Shown here: positions 1-9,264 of the stretch, piece by piece
Layout of the letters: the number at the start of each line of letters is the position of its first letter
How positions within the stretch are numbered: position 1 is the stretch's first letter
DNA from: an uncultured Eubacterium sp.
GTDB taxonomy: Bacteria > Bacillota > Clostridia > Lachnospirales > Lachnospiraceae
NCBI GenBank assembly: GCA_910579145.1
Contig: CAJTTQ010000012.1
Coordinates: 5,173-50,661, forward strand
Length of the DNA stretch: 45,489 bases
Reading direction: 5' to 3'
The notes under the pieces: generated by a model
Told to the model about the DNA's origin: nothing
Databases searched by the model: none
What the model saw: the letters and a program-made list of their open reading frames with translations, nothing else
Program-made: the position numbers and the translations under genes

Positions 1-798
1 GACAAGCTTTATGGCGGAGCTGGTGATGATCAGCTTTATGGTAAAGATGGAAATGATGTTCTGGATGGCGGCAAGGGAAATGATTATTTATACGGCGGGG
101 CTGGAAAAGATACCTATATTTTTAACAAAGGTTATGGAACGGATGTGATTATGGATTCTGAAGGAATCAATACAATTTCATTTGGTGACAAACTAAATGC
201 GAGTCAGCTTACCGCATACCGTACCAATTGGAACGACCTTAGCATTACCTTTGAGGGCATGGATGATACGCTTATCATTAGGGATTACTTTACCTCTGAA
301 CGTAACAGAACATTTAATGTGATGTTTGCGGATGGAACGAAGTTTTCATATGATGAAGCAGACAATCCAATTAGATGGGTTCATGCAACGAATTATGATG
401 ACTGGATGAATGCGTGGAGTGATGACGGGATTGTTCTTTACGGTGATAATGGGAATGATCACTTGACGGGAGGAAAAGGTGACGATACTCTCTCCGGGGG
501 TACAGGCAATGATTATCTTGCTGGTGGCGAAGGAAATGATACCTACATTTTTGGAGAGAAATACGGCTCAGATATCATTGAGGATAACGATGGTGAGAAC
601 AGAGTGGTTTTTCAAGATCTTACACTCGATATGGTGGCATTCCATGTTGATAAGAATGGTACTTTTGTGATTTCGATCAAGGATAGTAAGGACACCCTTA
701 CGATCAAAGATTTTGATTCGGACTTATTTACATTTGAATTTTCTAATGGTGTGACAGGAAAAATAAATGCGGATACAGCTGAATTTTATGCAGCGTAA
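1..798 (+). CDS. RTX-type calcium-binding repeat protein, 3' part
   Basis: The reading frame is open from base 1, so the 5' end lies outside the window; 265 residues are visible. Two blocks of glycine/aspartate nonapeptide repeats of the GGxGxDxL type (residues 1-37 and about 100-131, for example GGKGNDYLYGG and GGTGNDYLAGG) mark the calcium-binding beta-roll of the hemolysin/RTX family. Each block is followed by a DTYIF...G(Y)G(S/T)D segment and about 60 residues with an LTIKDF-like strand, the layout of large bacterial haemolysin-type repeat proteins. Such proteins are normally secreted and fold on meeting extracellular calcium. No export or catalytic domain is visible here, so the activity is unknown. 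A strong terminator follows. An ATG at 145 is internal to the frame and is not the true start. Confidence 0.85.
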   Translation, partial: DKLYGGAGDDQLYGKDGNDVLDGGKGNDYLYGGAGKDTYIFNKGYGTDVIMDSEGINTISFGDKLNASQLTAYRTNWNDLSITFEGMDDTLIIRDYFTSERNRTFNVMFADGTKFSYDEADNPIRWVHATNYDDWMNAWSDDGIVLYGDNGNDHLTGGKGDDTLSGGTGNDYLAGGEGNDTYIFGEKYGSDIIEDNDGENRVVFQDLTLDMVAFHVDKNGTFVISIKDSKDTLTIKDFDSDLFTFEFSNGVTGKINADTAEFYAA

Positions 799-838
799 TG
801 AAATTCGGTTCTGATTCAGCAAAAAAGAGGATTATAAT

Positions 839-879
839 AAATAAGCCATCGTGAAGAAATTCATGATGGCTTATTTTTG
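839..879 (+). terminator. Rho-independent terminator after RTX gene
   Basis: A perfect 12-bp stem (839-850 with 865-876) with a 14-nt loop runs into TTTTTG. It lies 41 bases after the RTX stop codon and separates that gene from the HAD phosphatase. Confidence 0.9.
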
Positions 880-895
880 TTCTAAGGGACCACAG

Positions 896-924
896 TTGCA
901 AATTCTTTCAAAATATGATAAAGT
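896..924 (+). promoter_or_regulatory. Candidate sigma-A promoter for HAD phosphatase
   Basis: TTGCAA (896-901), a 17-base spacer, then TAAAGT (919-924). It lies just after the upstream terminator and 35 bases before the chosen start codon. Confidence 0.5.
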
Positions 925-959
925 AGAACTCGTTTATGAAAGGAAAGGATTGTGCGGAT

Positions 960-1745
960 ATGGAAAGTCAGATTCTGTTTTTTGACATAGACGGTACCCT
1001 GATCGATGAGGAAAAGGATATGGTTCCGGAGAGCGCGAAACAGGCGCTGCGGCAGGCGAAGGAAAAGGGGCATATCCTATTTATCTGTTCGGGCCGGTGT
1101 CGGGCGATCATACCAAAAGAGGTGTTAGACCTCGGTTTCGACGGCATGGTCGGCGGCTGTGGGACTTATATCGAATATAAGGGAACGGAATTGTTCCACC
1201 ACCAGCTGGCACCGGAATTGCAGAAAGACATGATACACGACCTGTTACGGTGCCATATCGACGGTGTGCTCGAAGGCAAAGACTGTTCGGCATTCCGCCG
1301 GGATTACTGGATGCCGGTCGTGAAAAATATCTTTACTGAAAACGGGAGTTTTACCGCGAAAACACAATGTTTCTGGGACGAGGAATTTTCGTTTGACAAA
1401 ATGGCGCTATGGTTTGATGAAAGTTCGGATATGGCGGGGTTTCAGAAAAAGTATGCCGGGCAGTTTGAATTTATCGAACGGGATCCGACTTTTTTTGAGG
1501 TGGTTCCAAAAGGGATTTCGAAGGCAAGCGGAATGCGTTTTGTATGTAACCAGCTCGGCATTGACCAGACGCGCACGGTGGCGTTTGGAGACAGCGCAAA
1601 TGATATATCCATGCTGCGCTGCGCACATACATCGGTGGCAATGGGCGGCGGGAATCCGATCTTGTTCGATCTCGTGGATCATGTTACGAGCCCGGTCATG
1701 GAGGATGGAATTGCGAAGGCAATGAGACACTTGAAACTGATTTAA
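960..1745 (+). CDS. Cof-type HAD-IIB family sugar/nucleotide phosphatase
   Basis: A 261-residue cytoplasmic hydrolase of the haloacid dehalogenase superfamily. Motif I is DIDGTL, with nucleophile Asp9 and acid/base Asp11. Motif IV is GDSANDISML starting at residue 210, whose aspartates bind Mg. The large insert between motifs is the C2B cap of the Cof/YidA type, and the length is typical of the family. These enzymes dephosphorylate sugar phosphates, FMN or pyridoxal phosphate; the substrate cannot be told from sequence. The ATG at 960 is preferred over the in-frame ATG at 936 because AAAGGAAAGG sits about 10 bases before 960 and is itself inside the longer reading. The next gene begins 12 bases after the stop, so the two may be cotranscribed. 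Confidence 0.85.
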   Translation: MESQILFFDIDGTLIDEEKDMVPESAKQALRQAKEKGHILFICSGRCRAIIPKEVLDLGFDGMVGGCGTYIEYKGTELFHHQLAPELQKDMIHDLLRCHIDGVLEGKDCSAFRRDYWMPVVKNIFTENGSFTAKTQCFWDEEFSFDKMALWFDESSDMAGFQKKYAGQFEFIERDPTFFEVVPKGISKASGMRFVCNQLGIDQTRTVAFGDSANDISMLRCAHTSVAMGGGNPILFDLVDHVTSPVMEDGIAKAMRHLKLI

Positions 1746-1757
1746 AGGATGGTTTAT

Positions 1758-3587
1758 ATGATTGATATACAGAAGAGATTACTTGGCGTTTTGCTGGCCG
1801 TTTTATTTTTATGCGAGATTTGTTTTTTTGTTATTTCCGCGGAAAAAACGCTGCGGGCAGAGTCGGCTGTTCCCGACCTGCCAGCTGGAGTTTCCGTGAC
1901 GGGGGGAGCGGTAAGCGGCGGGAGCGGGGCTGGTCAGCCGGTGTCTGACCCGGGAGTAGTATCCCGGCCTGTACCGGAAACGCCTGCGTCAGAATCCGCG
2001 TCAATTGAAACAAAGAAGGCTGAAAATCCGAGGTTTGTAACGACGAAGTACGGTAAGATCGAGGGAAAGAAAACGAAGAACTCGTATATCTGGTATGGCG
2101 TACCGTACGGGCAGACAGAGCGGTGGCAGGCACCAAAAGCGCCGAAGGCGTGGACGAAAACAAAGTCATGTAAGAAAAAGAAGAAGGGCAAGGGGGATGA
2201 CTGCCTGTTTGTCAATGTTTATAAACCGGTGAAGGTATCGGAAAAAGCAGGCCCGCTGCCAGTCATTGTGTTTTTGCACGGCGGCGGTAATGTCGGAGGT
2301 ACGGCAAACCGTAATTTCAGTGAGTTTGTGGAAGAAACAGAAGCGATCGCCGTATCGGTAGAGTTTCGGCAGGGGGCATTCGGCTGGTTTAGTTCCCGCG
2401 GTCTTTCGCCGAGCGATCATCTGGCAAAGGGAGGAAACTTTGCGATGCTCGATATAAGGCTGGCGCTGAAATGGGTTCGGAATCATGCGGCAGCGTTCGG
2501 CGGGGATGCGGGTAACGTTACCCTTTCCGGGTTTTCAGCGGGAGCAAGAGATGTGCTGAACTGTACGATTTCGCCGGTGATGAAAGGACTATTTGACAAA
2601 GTGATCAGTTTCAGCGGTGGGATGACGACCTGTTCCATCCGGGAAGGAAGGCGCTGGTCGAATGAAAAGCTGGCACAGGTGCTCGTGCGCAGGGGACGGT
2701 TTTCAAAGAAGCAGCGAGCGTTAAAATATGTGAAGCGGATGAGCCGCAAAAAGATGAAAAAGCTTTTGAACAGCTTGACGGACTCGGAGATCAAACGGAT
2801 GGTAAAAAGCACAGGTCTCCGTCTGACAAATTTTCCACAGTGTTTCCGTGACGGCAGGGTCATACCGAAATCAGGGTTTGACTGCGTGAACTGGGGCGGC
2901 TATAACAGGGTGCCGATGATCATAGGCTCGAATAAGTCCGAGTTTTCGAACGTATCGTATCAATCCATGCGCCGGATGCTCACGAAAAACCCGAAGACGT
3001 TTAAAAACCGCAAGCAGTTTTACAATCTGCTCAAGAAGGCAAAAAAATACGGATGCCAGCTCCAGAGTTCTTTCTATCTGGAAAAAGTGGCATCGAAGTA
3101 CTGCACGGATCCCTATCACTCTCCGGTCTACACATACCGGTTCTGCTGGGGAGAGGATAAAAAGGTAGCCGGTACGGATTACGCCAAATATGTCGGCGCT
3201 ATCCACGGTATGGATGTTGATTTCCTTTTGGGGCGCTTTATCAAAGGGGAAGCCGTGACCTCTTCCCATATTTATAATAAGTCGAACGCGAAAGGACGGC
3301 GCGCGCTGTCGAGCCGGATGCGCCAGTATTTGAAAAATTTCCTGTATACGGGGAACCCGAACGGAACGGACGCGTCAGGGACAAAGCTGGAGCGCTGGAA
3401 CCGATGGGGCAGAGCCGGTTCGAAACGGATCATGACATTTTCTGCAACAAAAACGAAAGCGAAAAGTAAAATGAGTTCGAGATATATCAATCGGCAGAAA
3501 TGTAAGAGGAAAATGCGCAGGGGCCTGTCGAAAAAGACATATAAGTTTTTGAAACAGCGTATATTAAATGATAGGTTTTTTGTATAA
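1758..3587 (+). CDS. Secreted type-B carboxylesterase, strongly basic
   Basis: A 609-residue alpha/beta hydrolase of the carboxylesterase/cholinesterase family. A signal peptide (about residues 1-30) is followed by a Pro/Ser/Gly-rich linker to about residue 85. The oxyanion hole is HGGG at 174-177 and the family motif DDCLFVNVYKP is present. The nucleophile elbow is GFSAG with Ser260, where most relatives have GESAG. The likely acid is Glu395 (SNKSEF) and the likely base His483 (AIHGMD). Lysine/arginine clusters (CKKKKKGKG and the last 50 residues) are unusual for the family and may hold the enzyme on anionic wall polymers; that is inference. AAAGGA ahead of 1758 decides the start against the ATG at 1749. 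The substrate is unknown; esters of plant or host glycans are possible. Confidence 0.85.
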   Translation: MIDIQKRLLGVLLAVLFLCEICFFVISAEKTLRAESAVPDLPAGVSVTGGAVSGGSGAGQPVSDPGVVSRPVPETPASESASIETKKAENPRFVTTKYGKIEGKKTKNSYIWYGVPYGQTERWQAPKAPKAWTKTKSCKKKKKGKGDDCLFVNVYKPVKVSEKAGPLPVIVFLHGGGNVGGTANRNFSEFVEETEAIAVSVEFRQGAFGWFSSRGLSPSDHLAKGGNFAMLDIRLALKWVRNHAAAFGGDAGNVTLSGFSAGARDVLNCTISPVMKGLFDKVISFSGGMTTCSIREGRRWSNEKLAQVLVRRGRFSKKQRALKYVKRMSRKKMKKLLNSLTDSEIKRMVKSTGLRLTNFPQCFRDGRVIPKSGFDCVNWGGYNRVPMIIGSNKSEFSNVSYQSMRRMLTKNPKTFKNRKQFYNLLKKAKKYGCQLQSSFYLEKVASKYCTDPYHSPVYTYRFCWGEDKKVAGTDYAKYVGAIHGMDVDFLLGRFIKGEAVTSSHIYNKSNAKGRRALSSRMRQYLKNFLYTGNPNGTDASGTKLERWNRWGRAGSKRIMTFSATKTKAKSKMSSRYINRQKCKRKMRRGLSKKTYKFLKQRILNDRFFV

Positions 3588-3602
3588 TGTAAGGAGGTTT
3601 TT

Positions 3603-5093
3603 ATGCAGTTAGCAAAGTTACTTACAAGTGTAGAATACAAAGTTCTGCAGGGATCGCTGGAGCGGGATGTGAAAGACATCGCCTATGATTCAAGAAAAGT
3701 AGTCCCAGACGGCATGTTTGTGGCGATCGAGGGAACGGTGCAGGACGGACATGCGTATATAGCCAGCGCGGTGGAAGCCGGTGCCGGGGTGATCGTGGTA
3801 GAAAAGGAGTCAGTTGTAGAAAAAGAAGGGGTAACCGTCCTCCTCGTAAAGAACGGCAGGGAGGCGTTGAGCCTGATGTCCGCGGCATATTTTGACTATC
3901 CGGCAGAGAAAATGATCACAGTGGGGATCACGGGGACGAAAGGCAAGTCGACCGTGGAACATATGGTGCGTGATATCATCGAGAAGTCCGGTAAGAAATG
4001 CGGCATCATCGGTACGGTCGGTGCTTTTATGAATGGGAAAACCATCGTGACCGAGCACACGACGCCGGAATCGTACGAACTGCAAAAGCTGTTCGCGATG
4101 ATGGTCAAAGAGGGGTGCGAATACATGGTGATGGAGGTGTCCTCACAGGGGATCAAGATGGACCGCGTCGCCGGAATTACATTTGATTACGGCGTCTTTA
4201 CAAATATTTCCCCGGATCACATCGGTCCCGGCGAGCATGCCGACTTTGAAGAATACCTCGGATGCAAAGCGGAGCTGTTCCGAAGATGCAAAACAGGAAT
4301 TCTAAATCGGGACGACGCGCATTATGAGGATATGGTAAAAAATGCTTCCTGCGAGATCATAACGTTCGGAACGGGGGCGGAGGCGGATTTAAGGGCGGGC
4401 CGTATCCGTCATGTGGCGGATGGCGGCGAGCTTTCGATGGAGTTTCAGGCGGAAGGGATCCTTGACGGGGAGATCGTCGTAGGACTGCCGGGCCGGTTTA
4501 ACATCTTTAACGCCATGTGTGCTGCGTGTACCGGGGCGGCGCTCGGCATACCGAATGAGGTGATCTGTCATGCGCTGGAGCATGTGAAAATACGCGGGCG
4601 TGTGGAAGTAATGCCGGTTTCCGATGAGTTTTCTGTCCTGATCGACTTTGCGCATAACGGCGTGAGTTCGGAAAATGTGCTCTCGACGCTGCGTGAATAT
4701 GAACCTCACAGGATCATTAGCATTTTCGGCTGCGGCGGCAACCGGAGCAAGGTGCGGCGCTACGAGATGGGGGAGGTCATCGGGCGGATGTCCGAACTGG
4801 CCGTGATCACAAGCGACAATCCACGCCGCGAAGACGTGATGGACATCATCGAGGACATTAAAATAGGAATGGCGAAGAGTAATGGGAACTATGTGGTGAT
4901 CCCGGACAGGGAAGAAGCGGTGGCATATGCGCTCGAACATGCACAGAAGGGGGATATGATCGTTCTTCTTGGAAAAGGGCATGAAGAGTACCAGGAGATC
5001 AATGGGATCAAACACCACTACAGCGAGCGGGAAGCCATTGTCAATGGAATGAAAAAAGTTTACGGAAAAGACTTCAGTTTTCTGCTGCAATAG
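3603..5093 (+). CDS. murE: UDP-MurNAc-tripeptide synthetase (meso-DAP-adding type)
   Basis: A 496-residue cytoplasmic Mur ligase that adds the third amino acid to UDP-MurNAc-L-Ala-D-Glu in peptidoglycan synthesis, using ATP. The order is an N-terminal UDP-binding domain, the ATP-binding loop GTKGKST at 111-117, a central domain with VMEVSSQG and FTNISPDHI, and a C-terminal domain with DFAHNG and DNPRRED starting at 405. In this family DNPR is the signature for meso-diaminopimelate; lysine-adding enzymes carry a different residue at the Arg. The start has an ideal AAGGAGG 5 bases upstream and follows the esterase by only 15 bases, so cotranscription is possible although the functions are unrelated. 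Other dcw cluster genes are absent nearby, as is common in Lachnospiraceae. Confidence 0.93.
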   Translation: MQLAKLLTSVEYKVLQGSLERDVKDIAYDSRKVVPDGMFVAIEGTVQDGHAYIASAVEAGAGVIVVEKESVVEKEGVTVLLVKNGREALSLMSAAYFDYPAEKMITVGITGTKGKSTVEHMVRDIIEKSGKKCGIIGTVGAFMNGKTIVTEHTTPESYELQKLFAMMVKEGCEYMVMEVSSQGIKMDRVAGITFDYGVFTNISPDHIGPGEHADFEEYLGCKAELFRRCKTGILNRDDAHYEDMVKNASCEIITFGTGAEADLRAGRIRHVADGGELSMEFQAEGILDGEIVVGLPGRFNIFNAMCAACTGAALGIPNEVICHALEHVKIRGRVEVMPVSDEFSVLIDFAHNGVSSENVLSTLREYEPHRIISIFGCGGNRSKVRRYEMGEVIGRMSELAVITSDNPRREDVMDIIEDIKIGMAKSNGNYVVIPDREEAVAYALEHAQKGDMIVLLGKGHEEYQEINGIKHHYSEREAIVNGMKKVYGKDFSFLLQ

Positions 5094-5174
5094 CCGATAT
5101 GGTAAATAAGGGAAAGATTGGTGGGAGCAATTTATTCATGGATGAAATGTATGATTTGAAAGGAGTCGAGAATT

Positions 5175-5889
5175 ATGACAATGTTTAATACTTCTATGGC
5201 AGATGCGTTATTTGGGGGATCGAAATCGGTTGGAACCGGCAGCTTTTTTTCCGCTTCTAATTTTGGGGATCTGGCTTTGATCAAGAAAGATGATGAGATC
5301 TTACGTGTCCAAAATGACCGAAGGAGATGAAACGGAAAAGAGTTCGGATTCGGCTTACAAATTTAAAAATTCGGTGAGTGAGAAGATGGAGCAGCTTACG
5401 GCTCCGAAAGTGACGACAGAGACCGATAAGTCGAATAAGGTGCTTTCGAATATCAAAAGTGCATCCTATAAACTAGAGACTTCGGCAAATGCTCTGTCCA
5501 ATATGGATTTTGACAAGAGTACACGGGAGGAGCTGTACGACGCGGCGAAGTCATTTGTCGCAGATTATAATTCCGTGCTGAGCAGCGCAAAGGATACCGA
5601 TAATGTCAGCCTGTCACGCAGTGTAAAATGGATGAAGGATGACATCAAGGCGCGCGAGAAGATGATGGCAAAGATCGGTATTACGATCGGTTCGGACGGA
5701 GCGCTTTCGATTGATGAGGAAAAATTCAATGAGGCGAACCTGAGTGATATCAGGACACAGTTTAGCGGAAGTTCGAGCATTGTAGGAAAGACGGCGCAGA
5801 GGGCAACCGGTTTGTACAATCTGGCAGCCAATCAGATTTCCTTCAATGGCGGAAATACGTTCTACTCCAGTAAGGGCGTATTAAAATAA
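5175..5889 (+). pseudogene. Frameshifted FliD-like/hypothetical protein gene
   Basis: A strong ribosome binding site (AAAGGAGT, 5160-5167) precedes the ATG at 5175, whose frame reads MTMFNTSMADALFGG...GDLALIK and then runs into a stop at 5328-5330. From about 5287 the coding signal continues in another frame (KMMRSYVSKMTEGDE to 5889, about 200 residues). The second part contains FVADYNSVLSSAKD, ARNGI-like KIGITIGSDGALSIDEEKF and a C-terminal QRATGLYNLAA, resembling the C-terminal region of the flagellar cap protein FliD in layout. From memory, related Lachnospiraceae proteins carry an NGSYxKL segment exactly where the frames change, so a loss of about 14 bases would explain both the missing segment and the shift. 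The ATG at 5290 has no good ribosome binding site. The gene is either disrupted or affected by an assembly error. Function unknown. Confidence 0.6.
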
Positions 5890-5934
5890 AAAAATTAAGA
5901 CGGCATGTTTTACCGTTATCGTTTTGGCAGAAAC

Positions 5935-5976
5935 TAAGCACAGGCATTGCGTTGGCGTAATGCTTGTGCTTATTCC
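5935..5976 (+). terminator. Possible terminator hairpin before rsmE
   Basis: TAAGCACAGGCATT (5935-5948) pairs with AATGCTTGTGCTTA (5959-5972) with one G-U pair and a 10-base loop. It is followed only by a weak T stretch (TTCC), so termination efficiency is uncertain. Confidence 0.45.
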
Positions 5977-6000
5977 ATGTCATGGCAGAAGGAGGTTGTG

Positions 6001-6798
6001 ATGTACCGTTTTTTTGTGCCCGGCGAGCAGATTCATGGCGATTTTGCGGAAATTACCGGGGATGATGTCAATCATATAAAAAATGTACTGCGCATGGGGC
6101 GGGGAGATCACGTTGTGATTTCCTGTGGACAGGGAACGGATTATTATTGTATAATAAGAGATATTCAGTCTGAGAGCGTTGTGCTAGGCGTTGAGAAGGA
6201 AGAGCCGGTCCGCACGGAGCTCCCGGTTTCGATCACGTTGTTTCAGGCATTGCCGAAAGCTGATAAGATGGAGTGGATCGTTCAGAAAGCTGTTGAGCTC
6301 GGGGCGGCGGAAATCGTGCCGGTCAGGACGAGGCGCTGTATTGTGCGCCTGGATGAGGGGAAAGCGGCGAAAAAGAGGCAGCGTTGGCAGACGATCGCTG
6401 GGGCGGCGGCAAAACAGAGCGGGCGCGGCATCGTCCCGAACGTCCATGAAGTGATGTCGTTTGCGGACGCGCTCCGTTATGCAGGACAGATGGAACACGC
6501 GGTCATACCCTATGAGCTGTTTGATGATATGGCGGCTACTAAAAAGACGATCTCGGATCTCTGTCAGGGAGCGTCGATCGGTATTTTTATCGGGCCGGAG
6601 GGCGGTTTTGAGCGGGGGGAGATCGAGCAGGCGATGGAAATGGGTGTGATGCCGGTTTCACTCGGCAGAAGGATTTTACGCACGGAAACGGCGGGACTGG
6701 CGATCCTTTCAGTCCTGATGTTTCAGATCGAGGGGGAGAGAGGAAACGAGAGAGATGGAAGCTTATTTGGATCATGCGGCGACAACGAGAGCGTTTGA
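6001..6798 (+). CDS. rsmE: 16S rRNA (uracil-1498-N3)-methyltransferase
   Basis: A 265-residue SPOUT-class methyltransferase that methylates N3 of U1498 in helix 44 of 16S rRNA using S-adenosylmethionine. An N-terminal PUA-like domain (residues 1-75, with HIKNVLRMGRGD) precedes the knotted SPOUT domain with KMEWIVQKAVELG, IGPEGGF starting at 197 and LGRRILRTETA starting at 221, which form the cofactor pocket. The ATG at 6001 has GAAGGAGG just upstream and beats an in-frame start at 5947 that lies inside the preceding hairpin. The 3' end overlaps the next gene by 44 bases and the protein is about 15 residues longer than usual, so the tail (GERGNERDGSLFGS...) is probably non-functional read-through sequence. 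Confidence 0.92.
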   Translation: MYRFFVPGEQIHGDFAEITGDDVNHIKNVLRMGRGDHVVISCGQGTDYYCIIRDIQSESVVLGVEKEEPVRTELPVSITLFQALPKADKMEWIVQKAVELGAAEIVPVRTRRCIVRLDEGKAAKKRQRWQTIAGAAAKQSGRGIVPNVHEVMSFADALRYAGQMEHAVIPYELFDDMAATKKTISDLCQGASIGIFIGPEGGFERGEIEQAMEMGVMPVSLGRRILRTETAGLAILSVLMFQIEGERGNERDGSLFGSCGDNESV

Positions 6799-7930
6799 TG
6801 AAGTGGGTGAACTGGTTTCGCATATCATGTGCACAGATTTCGGGAATCCGTCTTCGCTCCATATGAAGGGCGTGGAAGCGGAGCGGTATATCCGGGAATC
6901 GGCGGATATCATTGCGGATACGTTAAAGACCGGCCGGAAGAATATTGTATTTACCTCCGGCGGCACCGAGAGCAATAATATGGCGATCATCGGCGGGTGT
7001 ATGGCAAACCGGCGGCGCGGCAGGCATATCATCACAACGTGTTTTGAACATGCGTCCGTACAGCAGCCGTGTCTGTACCTGGAACAGAATTTTGATTATG
7101 AAGTTACGTTTTTACCTGTTGACGAAATGGGTCATGTGGATCTGGAAGAACTGCGCGGGGCCCTGCGGGAAGATACCGTTCTCGTATCGGTGATGATGGT
7201 AAATAATGAGGTCGGGGCCGTTTTGGATGTGGAAGCGATCGGGAACACGATCAAACAGTTTAATAAGGACATTTTATTCCATGTGGATGCGGTCCAGGCC
7301 TATGGAAAGATGAGATTATATCCGAAGCGCGCCAAGATCGATCTGATCTCCGTCAGCGGTCATAAGATCCACGGCCCGAAAGGGGTCGGTTTTCTCTATA
7401 TGGCAGATGGTGTTCGGATCCATCCGTACATCCACGGCGGAGGACAGCAGCAGGGAAGACGTTCCGGGACGGATAATGTACCGGGGATCGCGGGACTTGG
7501 CCTGGCGGCAAAAATGATGTACGCGGATCATGAGAAAACGTCTGAGTGGATGTATTCTTTAAAAGAGTACGCATGGAAACTGTTTCATGCGCTAGGTGAT
7601 GAAGGGCGCATAGCAATCCACGCATGTGACCCGGAGCATATCCGGGAAACGGCGCCGCACATATTGAGTATCGGGATCGAGGGGATTCGGAGCGAGGTGC
7701 TGCTGCATGCGCTGGAGGAGCGGGGCGTATATGTATCTTCTGGTTCGGCGTGTTCGTCAAACCATCCGGGCATTAGTTCCACGCTGAAGGCGGTCGGGGT
7801 AAAAGACCATTTGCTGGATTCGACGATCCGTATCAGCTGGTCGGTGCTGACGGCAAAAGAAGAATTGGACTACGCGGCCGCGCAGATCCGGGAGCTTCTG
7901 CCTGTGCTGCGCAGGTATCAGAGAAAGTAA
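6755..7930 (+). CDS. Cysteine desulfurase (NifS/IscS-like, ThiI partner)
   Basis: A 391-residue class V aminotransferase that takes sulfur from cysteine as an enzyme-bound persulfide. The PLP lysine is Lys204 in SGHKIHGPKG; the cofactor-contacting DAVQAYGK is present, and the persulfide-forming Cys333 sits in SGSACSS. The start MEAYLDHAATT is the family N-terminus and begins inside the 3' end of rsmE. The gene lies 46 bases before thiI. In Firmicutes this pairing (as with NifZ and ThiI of Bacillus) indicates a desulfurase dedicated to tRNA 4-thiouridine rather than general Fe-S cluster assembly. No scaffold gene such as iscU or sufU is adjacent, which supports that reading. Confidence 0.9.
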   Translation: MEAYLDHAATTRAFDEVGELVSHIMCTDFGNPSSLHMKGVEAERYIRESADIIADTLKTGRKNIVFTSGGTESNNMAIIGGCMANRRRGRHIITTCFEHASVQQPCLYLEQNFDYEVTFLPVDEMGHVDLEELRGALREDTVLVSVMMVNNEVGAVLDVEAIGNTIKQFNKDILFHVDAVQAYGKMRLYPKRAKIDLISVSGHKIHGPKGVGFLYMADGVRIHPYIHGGGQQQGRRSGTDNVPGIAGLGLAAKMMYADHEKTSEWMYSLKEYAWKLFHALGDEGRIAIHACDPEHIRETAPHILSIGIEGIRSEVLLHALEERGVYVSSGSACSSNHPGISSTLKAVGVKDHLLDSTIRISWSVLTAKEELDYAAAQIRELLPVLRRYQRK

Positions 7931-7976
7931 CTTGAAAAACAATTTTTGCGCACGCGATGTGCAGACGGGAGAAACG

Positions 7977-9158
7977 ATGAATCAGGCATTTTTGATAAAA
8001 TATTCGGAAATTGGAATCAAGGGAAAAAACCGTTACATGTTTGAGGATGCCCTGCGGGACAGGGTGGCGGAGAAGCTGAAAAAATGTGAGGGGACATTTT
8101 CCGTACAGCGTGAAAACGGGCGGATTTATGTGGAGGCAAAGAGCGAATACGATTATGATGAGGTGGTGGGCCAGCTCACAAAATGTTTTGGCATCGCCCA
8201 TATATGTCCGGTCGTACTGATCGAGGATAAATCTTTTACACACATATGCCGCGAGCTTGTGGCACATATGGAAGAGGAAATCGGCAGCCGGCCATTTACG
8301 TTTAAAGTATTTGCGAAGAGGAGTGATAAGCAGTACGAGCGGACAAGCCCGGAAATCTGCCAGGATGCCGGGGCGTATATTTTGGATCATATGCCAAACG
8401 CCAAAGTGGATGTGCATCATCCCGAGGTTTTGGTCAACATCGAGATCCGGCACCGCGCGTATGTGTACGTGACGAGCATCAAAGGGCCGGGCGGCATGCC
8501 GGTCGGAACGAGCGGCCGGGCGATGCTATTGTTGTCCGGCGGCATCGACAGTCCGGTGGCTGGGTATATGATGGCGAAGCGCGGCGTACAGATCGAAGCC
8601 GTCTATTTTCATGCGCCGCCGTACACGAGTGAGCGGGCGAAGCAGAAAGTGATCGACTTAGCTGAGATCGTGAGCGATTACGCAGGGGAGATCCGCCTGC
8701 ATATCGTGAATTTTACGGATATCCAGATGTATATTTATGATAATTGCCCGCACGACGAATTGACGATCATCATGCGCCGCTACATGATGAAGATAGCGGA
8801 GCGGATTGCCGGGGAGACGGGATGTATGTCGCTTGTGACCGGAGAGAGTGTCGGTCAGGTGGCAAGCCAGACGATGCAGAGCCTGGTGGCGACAAACGCG
8901 GTCTGTACGATGCCGGTATTTCGTCCGGTCATCGCGTTTGACAAACAGGATATTATAGATATTTCAGAAAAGATCGGGACGTTTGAGACATCGATCCTGC
9001 CCTATGAGGATTGTTGTACTACATTTGTAGCGAAGCATCCGGTGACCAGGCCGGAGTGTTCGAGGATTGAAAAATCAGAACAGAAGTTAGCGGAACAGAT
9101 AGATGAGATGCTCGCCCGCGCGATTTCGGAGAGGGAGATCGTCACGGTCCGGAAATGA
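7977..9158 (+). CDS. thiI: tRNA 4-thiouridine synthase
   Basis: A 393-residue sulfurtransferase that adenylates U8 of tRNA and replaces oxygen with sulfur; it can also feed thiamine synthesis. The order is an N-terminal ferredoxin-like domain (YSEIGIKGKNR), a THUMP domain to about residue 165, and a PP-loop ATPase domain with SGGIDS at 187-192. No C-terminal rhodanese domain is present, as is usual in Firmicutes, so sulfur must come from the adjacent desulfurase, probably to Cys residues in the synthase domain (EDCCTTF). The ATG at 7977 fits the family N-terminus MNQAFLIKYSE; a TTG at 7932 would add 15 unconserved residues. It ends near a convergent HPr-like gene. Confidence 0.92.
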   Translation: MNQAFLIKYSEIGIKGKNRYMFEDALRDRVAEKLKKCEGTFSVQRENGRIYVEAKSEYDYDEVVGQLTKCFGIAHICPVVLIEDKSFTHICRELVAHMEEEIGSRPFTFKVFAKRSDKQYERTSPEICQDAGAYILDHMPNAKVDVHHPEVLVNIEIRHRAYVYVTSIKGPGGMPVGTSGRAMLLLSGGIDSPVAGYMMAKRGVQIEAVYFHAPPYTSERAKQKVIDLAEIVSDYAGEIRLHIVNFTDIQMYIYDNCPHDELTIIMRRYMMKIAERIAGETGCMSLVTGESVGQVASQTMQSLVATNAVCTMPVFRPVIAFDKQDIIDISEKIGTFETSILPYEDCCTTFVAKHPVTRPECSRIEKSEQKLAEQIDEMLARAISEREIVTVRK

Positions 9159-9183
9159 CAGGGAATGGCGTGTGATGGACAGC

Positions 9184-9221
9184 AAAAAAGGACTGTTTCT
9201 TGCATTCAAGACTTACAGTCC
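9184..9221 (-). terminator. Terminator of HPr-like gene
   Basis: On the minus strand GGACTGT (9221-9215) pairs with ACAGTCC (9196-9190), with an inner CTTG/CAAG pairing, followed by TTTTTT (9189-9184). It lies 44 bases past the HPr-like stop codon. Confidence 0.7.
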
Positions 9222-9264
9222 CCACACGTTACTTTTTGTACCCCATGTTTCTCCGTTTGCGTTG

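Noticed and set aside
4389..5090. 233-codon minus-strand frame inside murE
   Set aside because: Antisense shadow; murE is conserved to its end in the plus frame.
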